Assembly (NCBI RefSeq): GCF_000153045.1
Contig: NZ_CH724160.1
Location: 62,001 to 126,000, forward strand
DNA length: 64,000 bases
From: Synechococcus sp. WH 5701
GTDB taxonomy: Bacteria; Cyanobacteriota; Cyanobacteriia; PCC-6307; Cyanobiaceae
Direction of reading: 5' to 3'
Every line of letters starts with the position of its first letter. Within the stretch, counting starts at the first letter, position 1. The position numbers were made by a program, and so were the translations under genes. The notes beneath the pieces are model-generated. The model was not told the DNA's origin, made no database searches, and worked only from the letters and a program-made list of their open reading frames with translations. Of this stretch, positions 50,957-59,956 are shown piece by piece.

Positions 50957-51527
50957 GCACCCTGCCCAGGAAGCTGAGGCGGTGCAGGCGACTTGGGCCA
51001 AGACGGATCAGCGCCTCCCGGTGAAGGGCGGTGCCGTAGCCGGCATGACGCTCAAGGCCATAGCCGGGGAAGCCCTCCGCCAGGCGCACGATCAGGGCAT
51101 CGCGGGCCTGCTTGGCCAGCACGCTGGCGGCGGCGATCGCCAGGCAACGGCGATCGCCATGCACCAGGGTGCGCTGCCGGCCCGGCCACAGCCGCAGGGG
51201 GAGGACACCGTCAACCACCACCAGGGCAGGCGCCTGGGGCAGGCGCTGCAGGGCCCTGACCATGGCCTTCTCCGTGGCGGCCCGGATGCCGATGTGGTCG
51301 ATGTCGGCGGCGGAGGCCTGACCGAGGGCCCAGGCCTCCGCCTGGGCGGTGATCAGCGGCACCAGCCGCTGGCGATGGCGAGGCCGCAGGGCCTTGCTGT
51401 CGGTCAGACCAGCGGCCGCCAGGGGTGCCGCCGCCTGGGCCGGCAAGACCACAGCGGCGGCAAAGACCGGGCCGAACAGGCAACCACGGCCCACTTCATC
51501 CACACCGGCGAGGACCCGGTGGGTCAC
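50931..51527 (-). CDS. rnhB: ribonuclease HII
   Basis: RNase HII removes ribonucleotides from DNA and RNA-DNA hybrids. The 198-residue protein has the catalytic Asp-Glu in AGVDEVGRG (D10, E11), [16 protein letters not shown], the acidic VVVDGVLPL and [21 protein letters not shown]. It starts with GTG at 51527, directly abutting the rne stop at 51528, so it is probably translated from the rne transcript. The 3' end overlaps the DUF1997 gene. Confidence 0.95.
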   Translation of the reverse strand: MTHRVLAGVDEVGRGCLFGPVFAAAVVLPAQAAAPLAAAGLTDSKALRPRHRQRLVPLITAQAEAWALGQASAADIDHIGIRAATEKAMVRALQRLPQAPALVVVDGVLPLRLWPGRQRTLVHGDRRCLAIAAASVLAKQARDALIVRLAEGFPGYGLERHAGYGTALHREALIRLGPSRLHRLSFLGRVLSGPRASG

Positions 51528-53669
51528 TCAGACGCTGGCGGAGGAGCGGCGGCGGCGGCGGCGGGGCTCAGCGCCGGGATCGCTTTCCTCCACCAGCGGC
51601 GTGGGGGGAGCCTCGCTGGGGGCTTCCGCCACGGCGACAGCGCCGCCGTCCGAGCGCAGTGGTTGCTGGCGGCTCCTGGGCTGGGAGCGACCCACCCGCC
51701 CCGACACGGGCGAAGACACCTGGGATACGGGAATGTGCAGCACCGTGGACTCGATCACGGTGGTCATCGGAGCCTCCTCGGCCTCGCCGAAGGCCTCGGG
51801 CAAGGGGGTGATCTCCACCAGCGTCGCCTGACCGTCGTCGTCCGGGCTGTCCTGGCGATAACGGCTGGGGGCCTCGATCTCCCGGCGGGGAGTTGTGACC
51901 TCCCCGGTGGAGCGGGGGCTGGAGGAGGCGGCGTCGGCTCCACTGCCACCACGGCCGCCGCGGCGGCGACGGCGGGAGCCGGAGGCCGCCAGCTGCTGAC
52001 GGGCTGCCTCAAGGACCGAATCGGCGTCTTCACCGGGCCGCACGACGCGCACCACCAGATTCTCCCCAGTGGGGGGAGGATCCAGCAGCAGGGCAGGGCT
52101 GAAGCCCATCCAGCCGTAGACGAGTTCCTGGTCGGCGTCCATCGGCACGGCCACCAGATCAGGATCCTGGCGGCGGCTGAGGTTGCCCCCACCAGCGTGA
52201 TCCGCAGTGCCGCCATCGCCCGGCTCAGGCCCACTGGCAGGGGCAACGTCCTGGGTGTCGGCAACGAAGCTGGTCACAGCGGCAGTTTCTGTGGCTTCGC
52301 TGGCGCCACGGCCGCCGCGACCGCCGCGGCCACCCCGGCGGCGGCCCGTTGTGCTGGGTTCGGCGCCGTTGGGGCTGGGCACTTCAGCCCTTGCCGAGGC
52401 GGCCGAGCGCACCAGGCCCGTGACGGTGGCCAGGGGCTGGAGGGTGTCCTTGCCCGGAAGCACAGCCACATGGCCGAGGCCACCGCAGCTGGGGCAGGCG
52501 CGACCGAACAGTTCGTAGATGTTCTGGCCCTGGCGCTTGCGAGTCAGTTCCACCAGACCCAGCTCGGTGAGCTGAGCGATCTGAGGGCGGGCCGCGTCGT
52601 CCTGCACCGATTGGGTGAAATGCTCCAGCAGCATCAACTGATCACGGCGCGACTCCATGTCGATGAAGTCGATGATCACCACCCCACCGATGTTGCGCAG
52701 CTTGAGTTGACGAGCAATCTCAGCAGCAGCTTCACAGTTGGTCCAGAGCACCGTTTCACGCGAACTGGCGGAGCGGGTGAAGGAACCGGAGTTCACATCG
52801 ATCACCGTGAGGGCTTCGGTGGGCTCGATGATCACGTAACCGCCGGAGGGCAGATCCACCCGTGGCTTGAGGGCATCACGAATGGCGGCGTTCACCCTGT
52901 AGTGCTCGAGCACATCGGTGCCGTCGCCGTGGTGCTCCACCAGCAGATTGGCCTGATCGGCACCGAGGAAGGCATTCACCCGGGCCACAGCGGCGGGGGT
53001 GTCCACCACCACCCGCCAGACCTCGGGGCTGTAGAGGTCGCGCAGGACCCGGTGAATGAAGTCCTCGTCGCGGTTGAGCAGCACCGGAGGGGTGGCCGTC
53101 TCAGCGGCCTCCTGAATCCCCTCCCACTGCCTGAGCAGGGTCTCGAGGTCGTCGATCAGCTGATCTTCACTGACACCCTCGGCTTCGGTGCGCACCAGCA
53201 GGCCGGCGCCAGGGGGCTTGATCAGCACCCCGAGGGCCCTGAGGCGGTTGCGTTCGTTCTCGCCGCTGATCCGCCGGGAAATGCTCACCCCCTGGCCCTG
53301 GGGTTGCAGCACGAGGAAGCGGCCGGGGAGGGTGAGGTTGCCGGTGAGGCGAGGGCCCTTGGTGCCGGTGGGCTCCTTCATCACCTGAACGAGCACCTTC
53401 TGGCGGGGCTCAAGCAGTTCGGTGATGCCGGCAGCCCCTTTTCTCAGGCGCAGGGGGCCAAGATCAGTGACATGAATGAAGCCATTCTTCTCACTTTCGC
53501 CGATGTTGACGAAAGCGGCATCAATTCCTGGGAGAACATTCTCGACCCGGCCGAGATAGACGTCGCCAATCTGATAGCGACCCTGGGCTACGACCAGTTC
53601 ATCAACACGTTCGTCGTTGAGCACCGCGGCGATTCGCAGTTGCTCCGCGATGACGATCTGCTGGGGCAT
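51528..53669 (-). CDS. rne: ribonuclease E/G (cyanobacterial RNase E)
   Basis: A 713-residue RNase E. The S1 domain is RYQIGDVYLGRVENVLPGIDAAFVNIGESEKNGFIH (in parts), the catalytic acidic residues fall in LTVIDVNSGSF and IIDFIDMESRRDQ, and the zinc-link is CPSCGG. The C-terminal half is low-complexity with Arg/Gly patches. The protein ends with six arginines and SSASV (residues 703-713), the conserved nonapeptide-like tail that recruits PNPase in cyanobacteria. ATG 53669 (MPQQIVIAEQL) is chosen. A 292-base leader precedes it. Confidence 0.95.
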   Translation of the reverse strand: MPQQIVIAEQLRIAAVLNDERVDELVVAQGRYQIGDVYLGRVENVLPGIDAAFVNIGESEKNGFIHVTDLGPLRLRKGAAGITELLEPRQKVLVQVMKEPTGTKGPRLTGNLTLPGRFLVLQPQGQGVSISRRISGENERNRLRALGVLIKPPGAGLLVRTEAEGVSEDQLIDDLETLLRQWEGIQEAAETATPPVLLNRDEDFIHRVLRDLYSPEVWRVVVDTPAAVARVNAFLGADQANLLVEHHGDGTDVLEHYRVNAAIRDALKPRVDLPSGGYVIIEPTEALTVIDVNSGSFTRSASSRETVLWTNCEAAAEIARQLKLRNIGGVVIIDFIDMESRRDQLMLLEHFTQSVQDDAARPQIAQLTELGLVELTRKRQGQNIYELFGRACPSCGGLGHVAVLPGKDTLQPLATVTGLVRSAASARAEVPSPNGAEPSTTGRRRGGRGGRGGRGASEATETAAVTSFVADTQDVAPASGPEPGDGGTADHAGGGNLSRRQDPDLVAVPMDADQELVYGWMGFSPALLLDPPPTGENLVVRVVRPGEDADSVLEAARQQLAASGSRRRRRGGRGGSGADAASSSPRSTGEVTTPRREIEAPSRYRQDSPDDDGQATLVEITPLPEAFGEAEEAPMTTVIESTVLHIPVSQVSSPVSGRVGRSQPRSRQQPLRSDGGAVAVAEAPSEAPPTPLVEESDPGAEPRRRRRRSSASV

Positions 53670-53961
53670 GGAGGATAGGGGGTGGCTCTGTGGAGCCCTG
53701 CCATGGATGGGAGTGAATCCCTGAAGCACGAACCCGCTGGACAGAGCGCGCCGCAAAGCTGCTCGACTGCTGGACCAGCGGGGAGAAGACGGAGGAGAAA
53801 AACCTTTTGAGGAGCATCCTCAGGAGGATCAACCTCCATTCGCGGCGATGCTGCCGGAGAGAGGCCGGCCATAGCGCGGAACAGGTCCTACGGAACAAGG
53901 TGCCGTAGGACGTCGTCTGCAGGATGAAAGCTACAGACGGATCTGCCGTCTTCAGGCGACG
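53670..53961 (-). promoter_or_regulatory. long structured leader region of rne
   Basis: No gene is visible in this 292-base gap between the radical SAM gene and rne. It holds a perfect nine-pair stem (53885-53911), a six-pair stem (53935-53951) and, on the transcribed strand, a U-rich stretch near 53800-53804. RNase E controls its own mRNA through such leaders in E. coli, so autoregulation is plausible here. A promoter for rne should lie in the distal part. Confidence 0.45.
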
Positions 53962-56613
53962 CTAGCACGGCTCTCCCTGGGTCCCTGGTTCCGCTGGACG
54001 AAGCCGCAGCCGGTAGCGGCTCACCCGCCCGAGCTCCACTGGGCACCCCAGCCGCTCCTGCAGCCAGAAGCAGACCTGCTGCGGGCGCAGGCTCCGCCCC
54101 TGGGCATCGATGCGGGCCCCGAGCTGGAAGCGGCAGGACTCATCCCCTGCGGCAACGAGGCTGAGCTCCTCGAGCAGAGGGCGGCAGTCCCGTTGGCGTG
54201 GCCGCCCCTTCTTGTCGGTGTCGCTCCAGGGAAGTTCAGCCGCTTGGAGCAGGCTCTCCAGGGCAGGTCCCCAGGCTGCGGCGCCCGGGCCCGGGGCGCC
54301 GGCCACCAGCTCGACACTCCACTCGGCCCCCTCCAGCTCCTGGGACAGGCTCGGGGCACGGACCGGCACCTCCTCCGCCCCTGCCAGCAGCAGCCCCTCG
54401 GGCAGGGTGGCCTGCAGCCGCTCCAGGGCGGAGGAGGGATCAACGCTGCCGCTGAACTCCAGGTCAAACCACTCACCGTGAGCCTCCACTCCCAGGGGCA
54501 GTGCCAGGGCGAACTGCAGGCGGGGCAGGGGATGAAAACCGCCGGTGAAGCTCACGGGCAGGCCGCTGCGGCGCAGGGCCCGCTCCATCAGCCGCACCAG
54601 ATCAAGGTGGCTGAGCAGGGCAAGGGAACCGGTTTTGCTGAAGCCGAAACGCAGCCGCTGCAGCCGTTCACTGGCCGGAGCTCGGCTGGGTTGCTGCACG
54701 GGGATCGGCGGCGCCTCCACCACCACGTTGTGGCCGAACTCCGGCCCGCAGACGCCGCAACTGCTGCAGCCGTCGAAGGAGCAATCGGGCACCACCACCG
54801 CGGCGAGGGCCTTCTGCAGATCCTCCGCCAGCCAGGCCTTGTCGACACCGGTGTCGATGTGATCCCAGGGGAGGGGCTGGGCGCAGAAGGCCGCCAGGTC
54901 TTCTGGCCCGAGGGCTTCGGTGGCGCCCCAGTCGCCCATCTCCAGGGCCCGGTAGCGGCCGCCCAGCCCCGCGGCCTCGATCGCTCCGGTCCAGGCGGCG
55001 TGGGTGGCCTCGATCGTCTCGAACCAGGCATCGAGGCCGGCACCGGCGCGCCAGGCGGCCTCGATCACCGGCGCCAGGCGGCGGTCACCGCGCCCCACGA
55101 AGTCCTCCATCGCCGAGAGGCGCGGATCGGTGAAATTCGTCTTGAGGCCCCTGAGCGTGCGCAGCTCCCGGCGCAGCAGCTCCTGGCGCCGCCGGAACTC
55201 CGATGTGGACACGCTGTGCCACTGGAAGGGGGTGTGGGGCTTGGGGGTGAAGTTGCTGATCGTGAGATTCAGCTCCAGGCGCCCAAGGTCGCGGCACTGC
55301 TGCTGCAGCGACCGGCAGGTGTCGGCGATGCCGAGCACGTCGGCATCGGTTTCACCCGGCAGGCCGATCATGAAATAGAGCTTGACCCGGCGGTACCCGC
55401 TCTCCATGGCCGTGCGGATGCCCCGCAGCAGCTCGGCGTCGGTGAGGCCCTTGTTGACGATGTCGCGCAGGCGCTGGCTGCCGGCCTCCGGGGCGAAGGT
55501 GAGCCCCGCCTTGCGGGTGCCGCCCAGGATGTGGGCGATGTTCTGATCGAAGCGGTCCACCCGCTGGCTGGGCAGGGTGAGGCTCACGTTCTGATCGGCC
55601 AGGCGGTTGCGCAGCTCCACCCCCACCGCCGGCAGGGCCAGGTAGTCGGAGCAGCTGAGCGAGAGCAGGGAGAAATCGCTGTAGCCGGTGCGCTCCATCC
55701 CCGTTTCCACCGCTTCGATCACCGCCTCGGGCTCCACATCGCGGGCGGGGCGGGTGAGCATGCCGGGCTGGCAGAAGCGGCAGCCGCGGGTGCAGCCGCG
55801 GCGGATCTCGATCGTGAGCCGGTCGTGGACGGTTTCGATGTGGGGCACCAGGCCCATGCCGTAGTGGGGCATCGGCGTGGCCACCCGGCGCAGCACCCGC
55901 TGCGGCGCCTCGGGCACCAGCGGCACCAGGCTGATGCCATCGGGCCCCGGGCCATAGAGCGAGGGCACATAGACCCCGGGGACCTGGGCCAGGTCCCGCA
56001 GCAGGGCGGAGCGGCTGAGGCCGGCCGCCTTGGCTTCCGCCACCACCAGACCGATCTCGGGCAGCAGCTCCTCGCCGTCGCCGAGGGCGATGAAATCGAA
56101 GAAGGCGGCGAAGGGCTCCGGGTTGCTGGTGGCGGTGGGGCCACCGGCGAAGATCAGCGGCGGAGCGGCGGGATCATCCAGGGGCAGGTCGCCGCGATCA
56201 GCGGCATGGATCGGCACCCGCGCCAGATCCAACATCTCGAGGATGTTGGTGGCCCCCAGCTCGTAGCTGAGGCTGAAGCCGAGGATGTCGAAGGCGGGCA
56301 GGGGCCGGCGGCTCTCCACCGCGAACAGGGCCTGCTGCCGCTCGCGCAGGCGTGCGGCCAGATCAGGCGCCGGCAGGTAGGCCCGGTCGCAGAGCTGGCC
56401 GGGAACGGCGTTGAGGATCGAATAGAGAATGATGTGGCCGAGGTTGCTGGCGCCCACCTCGTAGAGCTCGGGGTAGGTGAGGGCCCAGCGCACAGCGGCC
56501 GCCGGCCAGTCGCGGGGCTCGACGCCCAGCTCGTTGCCGAGGTAGCGGCCGGGCTTGGCGATGGTCGGGTCCACCAGCTGCTCGAAATCGACGGGCGCGT
56601 GGTCGACGATCAC
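53962..56613 (-). CDS. fused B12-binding radical SAM protein (TIGR03960 + DUF2344/TIGR03936)
   Basis: An 883-residue two-part protein. The N-terminal part has a B12-binding-like region and a radical SAM core, [15 protein letters not shown], with the C-x3-C-x2-C cluster ligands at about 274, 278 and 281. The C-terminal part begins after a second cysteine patch ([13 protein letters not shown]) and contains [30 protein letters not shown], the DUF2344 hallmark. The fusion is common in cyanobacteria; the reaction is unknown, possibly tRNA modification. GTG 56613 is preferred to the frame extension to 56685. Confidence 0.85.
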   Translation of the reverse strand: MIVDHAPVDFEQLVDPTIAKPGRYLGNELGVEPRDWPAAAVRWALTYPELYEVGASNLGHIILYSILNAVPGQLCDRAYLPAPDLAARLRERQQALFAVESRRPLPAFDILGFSLSYELGATNILEMLDLARVPIHAADRGDLPLDDPAAPPLIFAGGPTATSNPEPFAAFFDFIALGDGEELLPEIGLVVAEAKAAGLSRSALLRDLAQVPGVYVPSLYGPGPDGISLVPLVPEAPQRVLRRVATPMPHYGMGLVPHIETVHDRLTIEIRRGCTRGCRFCQPGMLTRPARDVEPEAVIEAVETGMERTGYSDFSLLSLSCSDYLALPAVGVELRNRLADQNVSLTLPSQRVDRFDQNIAHILGGTRKAGLTFAPEAGSQRLRDIVNKGLTDAELLRGIRTAMESGYRRVKLYFMIGLPGETDADVLGIADTCRSLQQQCRDLGRLELNLTISNFTPKPHTPFQWHSVSTSEFRRRQELLRRELRTLRGLKTNFTDPRLSAMEDFVGRGDRRLAPVIEAAWRAGAGLDAWFETIEATHAAWTGAIEAAGLGGRYRALEMGDWGATEALGPEDLAAFCAQPLPWDHIDTGVDKAWLAEDLQKALAAVVVPDCSFDGCSSCGVCGPEFGHNVVVEAPPIPVQQPSRAPASERLQRLRFGFSKTGSLALLSHLDLVRLMERALRRSGLPVSFTGGFHPLPRLQFALALPLGVEAHGEWFDLEFSGSVDPSSALERLQATLPEGLLLAGAEEVPVRAPSLSQELEGAEWSVELVAGAPGPGAAAWGPALESLLQAAELPWSDTDKKGRPRQRDCRPLLEELSLVAAGDESCRFQLGARIDAQGRSLRPQQVCFWLQERLGCPVELGRVSRYRLRLRPAEPGTQGEPC

Positions 56614-56702
56614 TACGGCAGGGGAACGGGCGTAGCTCGATCGTATCGAGGGTGGCCGGCGCCATAGGAAGATGCCCGGCAGCACCAGCGCCAGCCGCAG
56701 CA

Positions 56703-57938
56703 GTGGTTCAGATCAACGGCAACTATCTCAAGCTCAAAGCGGGCTACCTCTTCCCGGAGATCGCCCGGCGGGTGAAGGCCTTCAGCGAGGCCAACCCTGA
56801 GGCCCCGATCATCCGCCTGGGCATCGGCGATGTGACCGAGCCGCTGCCGGAGGCCTGCCGCGAGGCGATGAAAACGGCCATCGATGCGATGGGAACCCCG
56901 GAAGGCTTCCACGGCTACGGCCCCGAGCAGGGCTACCTGTGGCTGCGCGAGGCGATCGCGACGCACGATTTCCAGGCCCGCGGCTGCGCCATCAGCGCTG
57001 AGGAGATCTTCGTCTCCGACGGCTCCAAGTGCGACAGCAGCAACATCCTCGACATCCTCGGGCCGGACAACCGCATCGCCGTGACCGACCCGGTGTATCC
57101 GGTGTATGTGGACAGCAACGTGATGGCGGGCCGCACCGGCGAGGCCGATGAGAGCGGCCAGTACGGCGGCCTCACCTATCTACCCATCAATGCCGAGAAC
57201 GGCTTCAGCGCCCAGATCCCCACCGAGCCGGTGGATCTGATCTACCTCTGCTTCCCCAACAACCCCACCGGTGCGGTGGCCAGCAAGGAGCAGCTGAAGG
57301 CCTGGGTGGACTACGCCCGCGCCAACGACGCCCTGATCCTGTTCGACGCGGCTTATGAGGCCTTCATCCAGGACCCCGACCTGCCCCACTCGATCTATGA
57401 GATCGAAGGGGCGCGGGAGTGCGCGATCGAATTCCGCTCGTTTTCCAAGAACGCAGGCTTCACCGGCACGCGCTGCGCCCTCACGGTGGTGCCCCGAGGC
57501 CTGATGGGCACGGCGGCCAACGGGGAGAAGGCGGAACTCTGGGCCCTGTGGAACCGCCGCCAGAGCACCAAGTTCAACGGCGTGAGCTACATCGTGCAGC
57601 GCGGCGCCGAGGCGGTGTATTCCCCCGAGGGCCAGGCCCAGGTGAAGACCCTCGTGGCCTTCTACATGGAGAACGCGGCGATCATCCGCCGCGAGCTCAC
57701 CTCTGCCGGCCTGCAGGTGTATGGCGGTGAGCAGGCCCCCTATGTGTGGCTGCAAACCCCCGAGGGGATGGATTCCTGGGGCTTCTTCGACCACCTCCTG
57801 AACAAGGGCCACGTGGTGGGCACCCCCGGCAGCGGCTTCGGCGCCGCCGGCGAGGGCTACTTCCGCCTCTCGGCCTTCAACAGCCTGGCGAATGTGGACG
57901 AGGCAATGCGAAGGGTGCGGGCGGCGCTGGCAGACTGA
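56703..57938 (+). CDS. dapL: LL-diaminopimelate aminotransferase
   Basis: DapL converts tetrahydrodipicolinate directly to LL-diaminopimelate, the plant/cyanobacterial short-cut to lysine and peptidoglycan. The 411-residue fold-type I aminotransferase shows [23 protein letters not shown] at the N-terminus, [24 protein letters not shown] and the Schiff-base lysine 249 in [17 protein letters not shown] 56703 matches the family start. It is divergent from the radical SAM gene and is followed by the pseudogene patch. Confidence 0.95.
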   Translation: MVQINGNYLKLKAGYLFPEIARRVKAFSEANPEAPIIRLGIGDVTEPLPEACREAMKTAIDAMGTPEGFHGYGPEQGYLWLREAIATHDFQARGCAISAEEIFVSDGSKCDSSNILDILGPDNRIAVTDPVYPVYVDSNVMAGRTGEADESGQYGGLTYLPINAENGFSAQIPTEPVDLIYLCFPNNPTGAVASKEQLKAWVDYARANDALILFDAAYEAFIQDPDLPHSIYEIEGARECAIEFRSFSKNAGFTGTRCALTVVPRGLMGTAANGEKAELWALWNRRQSTKFNGVSYIVQRGAEAVYSPEGQAQVKTLVAFYMENAAIIRRELTSAGLQVYGGEQAPYVWLQTPEGMDSWGFFDHLLNKGHVVGTPGSGFGAAGEGYFRLSAFNSLANVDEAMRRVRAALAD

Positions 57939-57939
57939 T

Positions 57940-58237
57940 TCACATCCAACGCAGATCCCGCTGCAGCTCCTGGGCCATGCGGGAGCCCGAGGCCATCAGC
58001 TGGTCAAATTCAGCCTGGGTCATCACTATGGCGTCGCAGCTGAGCGGCAGCTGATCGAGAGGCCAGTGAAGCAGGCGCTGATTCTGGGGCCCGGCAGCGG
58101 TGGCCGTAACTGCCGAACACGCCCACCGCCTGCAGGGAAGGGTGGCAGGCATGCCGCTCGCTCGCCCAGCGGCTCGCCTGTGCCAGCACCCGCTCAGGAT
58201 CCGACCAGCGCAGCACGGAATGCGTCAACGAGCGCAT
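57940..58237 (-). pseudogene. decayed MNT-type nucleotidyltransferase (antitoxin-like)
   Basis: The frame starts MRSLTHSVLRWSDPERV at 58237 and reads into AVGVFGSYG (residues 38-45), the first half of the MNT motif GSxxxG. Near 58098-58102 the frame breaks. The continuation TAAGP, then HWPLDQLPLSCDAIVMTQAEFDQLMASGSRMAQELQRDL, lies in the next frame and ends at 57940. The segment that should carry the catalytic SDxDL is missing altogether, so there was also a deletion. It overlaps the HEPN remnant upstream by 44 bases, as is usual for HEPN-MNT pairs. Confidence 0.75.
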
Positions 58238-58526
58238 AGGCATGGCGGCGTGCGTCTTCGCTCTGAAGAAGCCCAAAGTGATCGATGGGGGCACCATCGG
58301 GAAGGCTATCGGGGTAGCGGGTGGGGATGTAGAGGGCATCGAGAATGCTCAGCCGATCCTCAAGATCCGGCACCGCCGCGGCCAAGGCAGTGACGGCCTC
58401 GGAGGGCAGATCCCGGAAGGAGCGACCCAGGCCATGGCCCCACACCTGCTGCCCCAGGTGAAGATGCAGCGCCTTGAGAGCCTTTTCCACCACCTACTAA
58501 TGCAGCCAGTCGGCGGAACGGTTCAT
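58194..58526 (-). pseudogene. decayed HEPN-domain protein (toxin-like partner of MNT)
   Basis: From ATG 58526 the frame reads MNRSADWLH, then two consecutive TAG stops (58497-58502), then VVEKALKALHLHLGQQVWGH through LYIPTRYPDSLPDGAP and EDARRHAYALVDAFRAALVG to 58194, all in one frame. Intact HEPN proteins have about 25-30 residues between WL and the QQxxEKALKAL helix. I infer a deletion of that segment and CAG-to-TAG changes of the two glutamines. GTG 58493 leaves a truncated 99-residue frame. Confidence 0.75.
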
Positions 58527-58552
58527 GATACCATTGTGAACCGCGCCGCCAT

Positions 58553-58690
58553 TCACCCCGCCTCAACTTGCCAGCTGGTGGGCACGGGGGGGGGGGACAC
58601 CTTCTTGCCATAGTGCTGGGCGATCATGGCCTGGCAGGCCGCACCGCAATCTTCTTCGCTGTGCTGCTCGACGAAAGCGTAACGACGCAT
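58553..58690 (-). pseudogene. N-terminal remnant of a C39-peptidase ABC exporter
   Basis: A 45-codon frame from ATG 58690 reads MRRYAFVEQHSEEDCGAACQ then AMIAQHYGKKVS. This is the start of the C39 peptidase domain of bacteriocin/peptide exporters, with the catalytic Cys in DCGAAC. After VS it runs into an 11-base C tract on this strand (58586-58596) and then unrelated residues to a stop at 58553. The remaining peptidase, membrane and ATPase domains are absent. It starts 77 bases from the divergent clpS. Confidence 0.75.
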
Positions 58691-58767
58691 CCGCGCTCGG
58701 CTTCAGAGTTGGGATGCTAGAGGCTGCCCCAGCCAGACACCGCAACAACCGCGGCAGACTCCCAGCC

Positions 58768-59097
58768 ATGAGCGACACCATCCGTGCCACGGAGACCCCG
58801 ACCCGCAGCCCCGGCGGTGCCGCGGTGATCGAGAAGGAGGTGCAGCGGGTGCGCAAGCCCTCGCCCCGCTACCGGGTGCTGCTGCACAACGACCCCGTCA
58901 ACTCGATGGAGTACGTGGTCACCACCCTGCGCCAGGTGGTGCCCTCCCTCAGCGAGCAGGACGCCATCGCCGTGATGCTCGAGGCCCACAACACCGGCGT
59001 GGGTCTGGTGATCGTCTGTGATCTGGAGCCGGCCGAGTTCTACAGCGAAACCCTCAAGGCCAAGGGCCTCTCCAGCACCATCGAGCCGGAGAGCTGA
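58768..59097 (+). CDS. clpS: ATP-dependent Clp protease adaptor ClpS
   Basis: A 109-residue ClpS, the adaptor that hands N-degron substrates to ClpC/ClpA. VQRVRKPSPRYRVLLHNDPVNSMEYVV and AHNTGVGLVIVCDLEPAEFY are the conserved core; the flexible N-terminal tail is present. ATG 58768 is used. The next gene starts with GTG immediately after the stop. Confidence 0.95.
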   Translation: MSDTIRATETPTRSPGGAAVIEKEVQRVRKPSPRYRVLLHNDPVNSMEYVVTTLRQVVPSLSEQDAIAVMLEAHNTGVGLVIVCDLEPAEFYSETLKAKGLSSTIEPES

Positions 59098-59925
59098 GTG
59101 CCAAGGCGAGCCTGGCTGGGCTGGATCAGCACCCTGCTCTATCTGCCGCTGCTCTACGGCCTCGGCTGGCTGACGGTGCAACCCTTTGTGGCAGCCGGCC
59201 TGCTCAGCGGTTGGCGGCCCGATCAGGTCGCCCTGCTGGGCACGGCTCTGGCCTTCGCCCTGCTGCTGCTCACCCTGCCGCTGCGCCTGAGAACGGTATG
59301 GGAGGAGCCCCGGCCCTGGCGGGCTCTTGGGGTGACCGTGGGCTGGGGCGTGGGCCTGCGTTCGCTGCTGCGCGGACTGCTCAAGGCCCTGCTGCTGCTC
59401 CTCTTCGTGGCGGGGGTGTTGCTGCTCAGCGGCCAGGCCCGCTGGAGCGGCGGACTCACACCCGCCGAGATCGTCAATGCCGTGTTGCTGATCCTCGGGG
59501 TGGGCTTCGCCGAAGAGCTGGTGTTCCGGGGCTGGCTCTGGGGCGAGCTGAACCAGCGCCTGGGCTGGGGGCCCCGGGCCGATCAGCGGGCCCTGATCGC
59601 CCAGGCGACGGTGTTCAGCCTCGCCCACACCCGGTTCAACCTCGGCGTGGGGCCGATGGCCGGCTTGCTGGTGGGCCTGCTGCTGCTGGGGCTGGCCCTG
59701 GGACTGCAACGGCGGGCCGACGGCGGCTCCCTCTGGGGCGCCGTCGGTCTGCACGGCGGCCTGGTGGGGGGCTGGTTTTCCCTGCTGTCCGGGCCGCTGC
59801 AGATCAACCCCACGGTGCCGCTCTGGCTGGCCGGGCCCGGCGGTGCCGATCCCAATCCGATCGGCGGCCTGCTGGGCTGGGCCGGCCTGGCCGGGCTGCT
59901 CTGGGTGCGGCGGCGCTTCTGGTGA
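59098..59925 (+). CDS. CPBP (CAAX/Abi-type) intramembrane metalloprotease
   Basis: A 275-residue polytopic protein with about seven hydrophobic helices. The family motifs are present: GFAEELVFRGWLWG (EExxxR glutamates), FSLAHTRFN with its His, and GLHGG. Members are glutamate-type intramembrane proteases; cyanobacterial substrates are unknown. GTG 59098 begins directly after the clpS stop, so the two are coupled. The protein is very rich in Leu and Gly. Confidence 0.87.
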   Translation: MPRRAWLGWISTLLYLPLLYGLGWLTVQPFVAAGLLSGWRPDQVALLGTALAFALLLLTLPLRLRTVWEEPRPWRALGVTVGWGVGLRSLLRGLLKALLLLLFVAGVLLLSGQARWSGGLTPAEIVNAVLLILGVGFAEELVFRGWLWGELNQRLGWGPRADQRALIAQATVFSLAHTRFNLGVGPMAGLLVGLLLLGLALGLQRRADGGSLWGAVGLHGGLVGGWFSLLSGPLQINPTVPLWLAGPGGADPNPIGGLLGWAGLAGLLWVRRRFW

Positions 59926-59956
59926 ACCGAGCTGAGAGCGCGCGCTCAGCTCACAA

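Noticed and set aside
50982-53678. Open frame of 898 codons on the plus strand across rnhB and rne
   Set aside because: It crosses two well-supported minus-strand genes and encodes Gly/His/Ala-rich sequence without any domain.
54193-56667. Open frame of 824 codons antisense to the fused radical SAM gene
   Set aside because: The opposite strand has intact radical SAM and DUF2344 motifs. The antisense product is low-complexity and has no plausible start signal.
58360-58611. 83-codon minus-strand frame across the HEPN relic as a real gene
   Set aside because: It runs in a different frame from the HEPN and C39 homology, is rich in Gly/Ala/Pro and has no relatives I can recognise.
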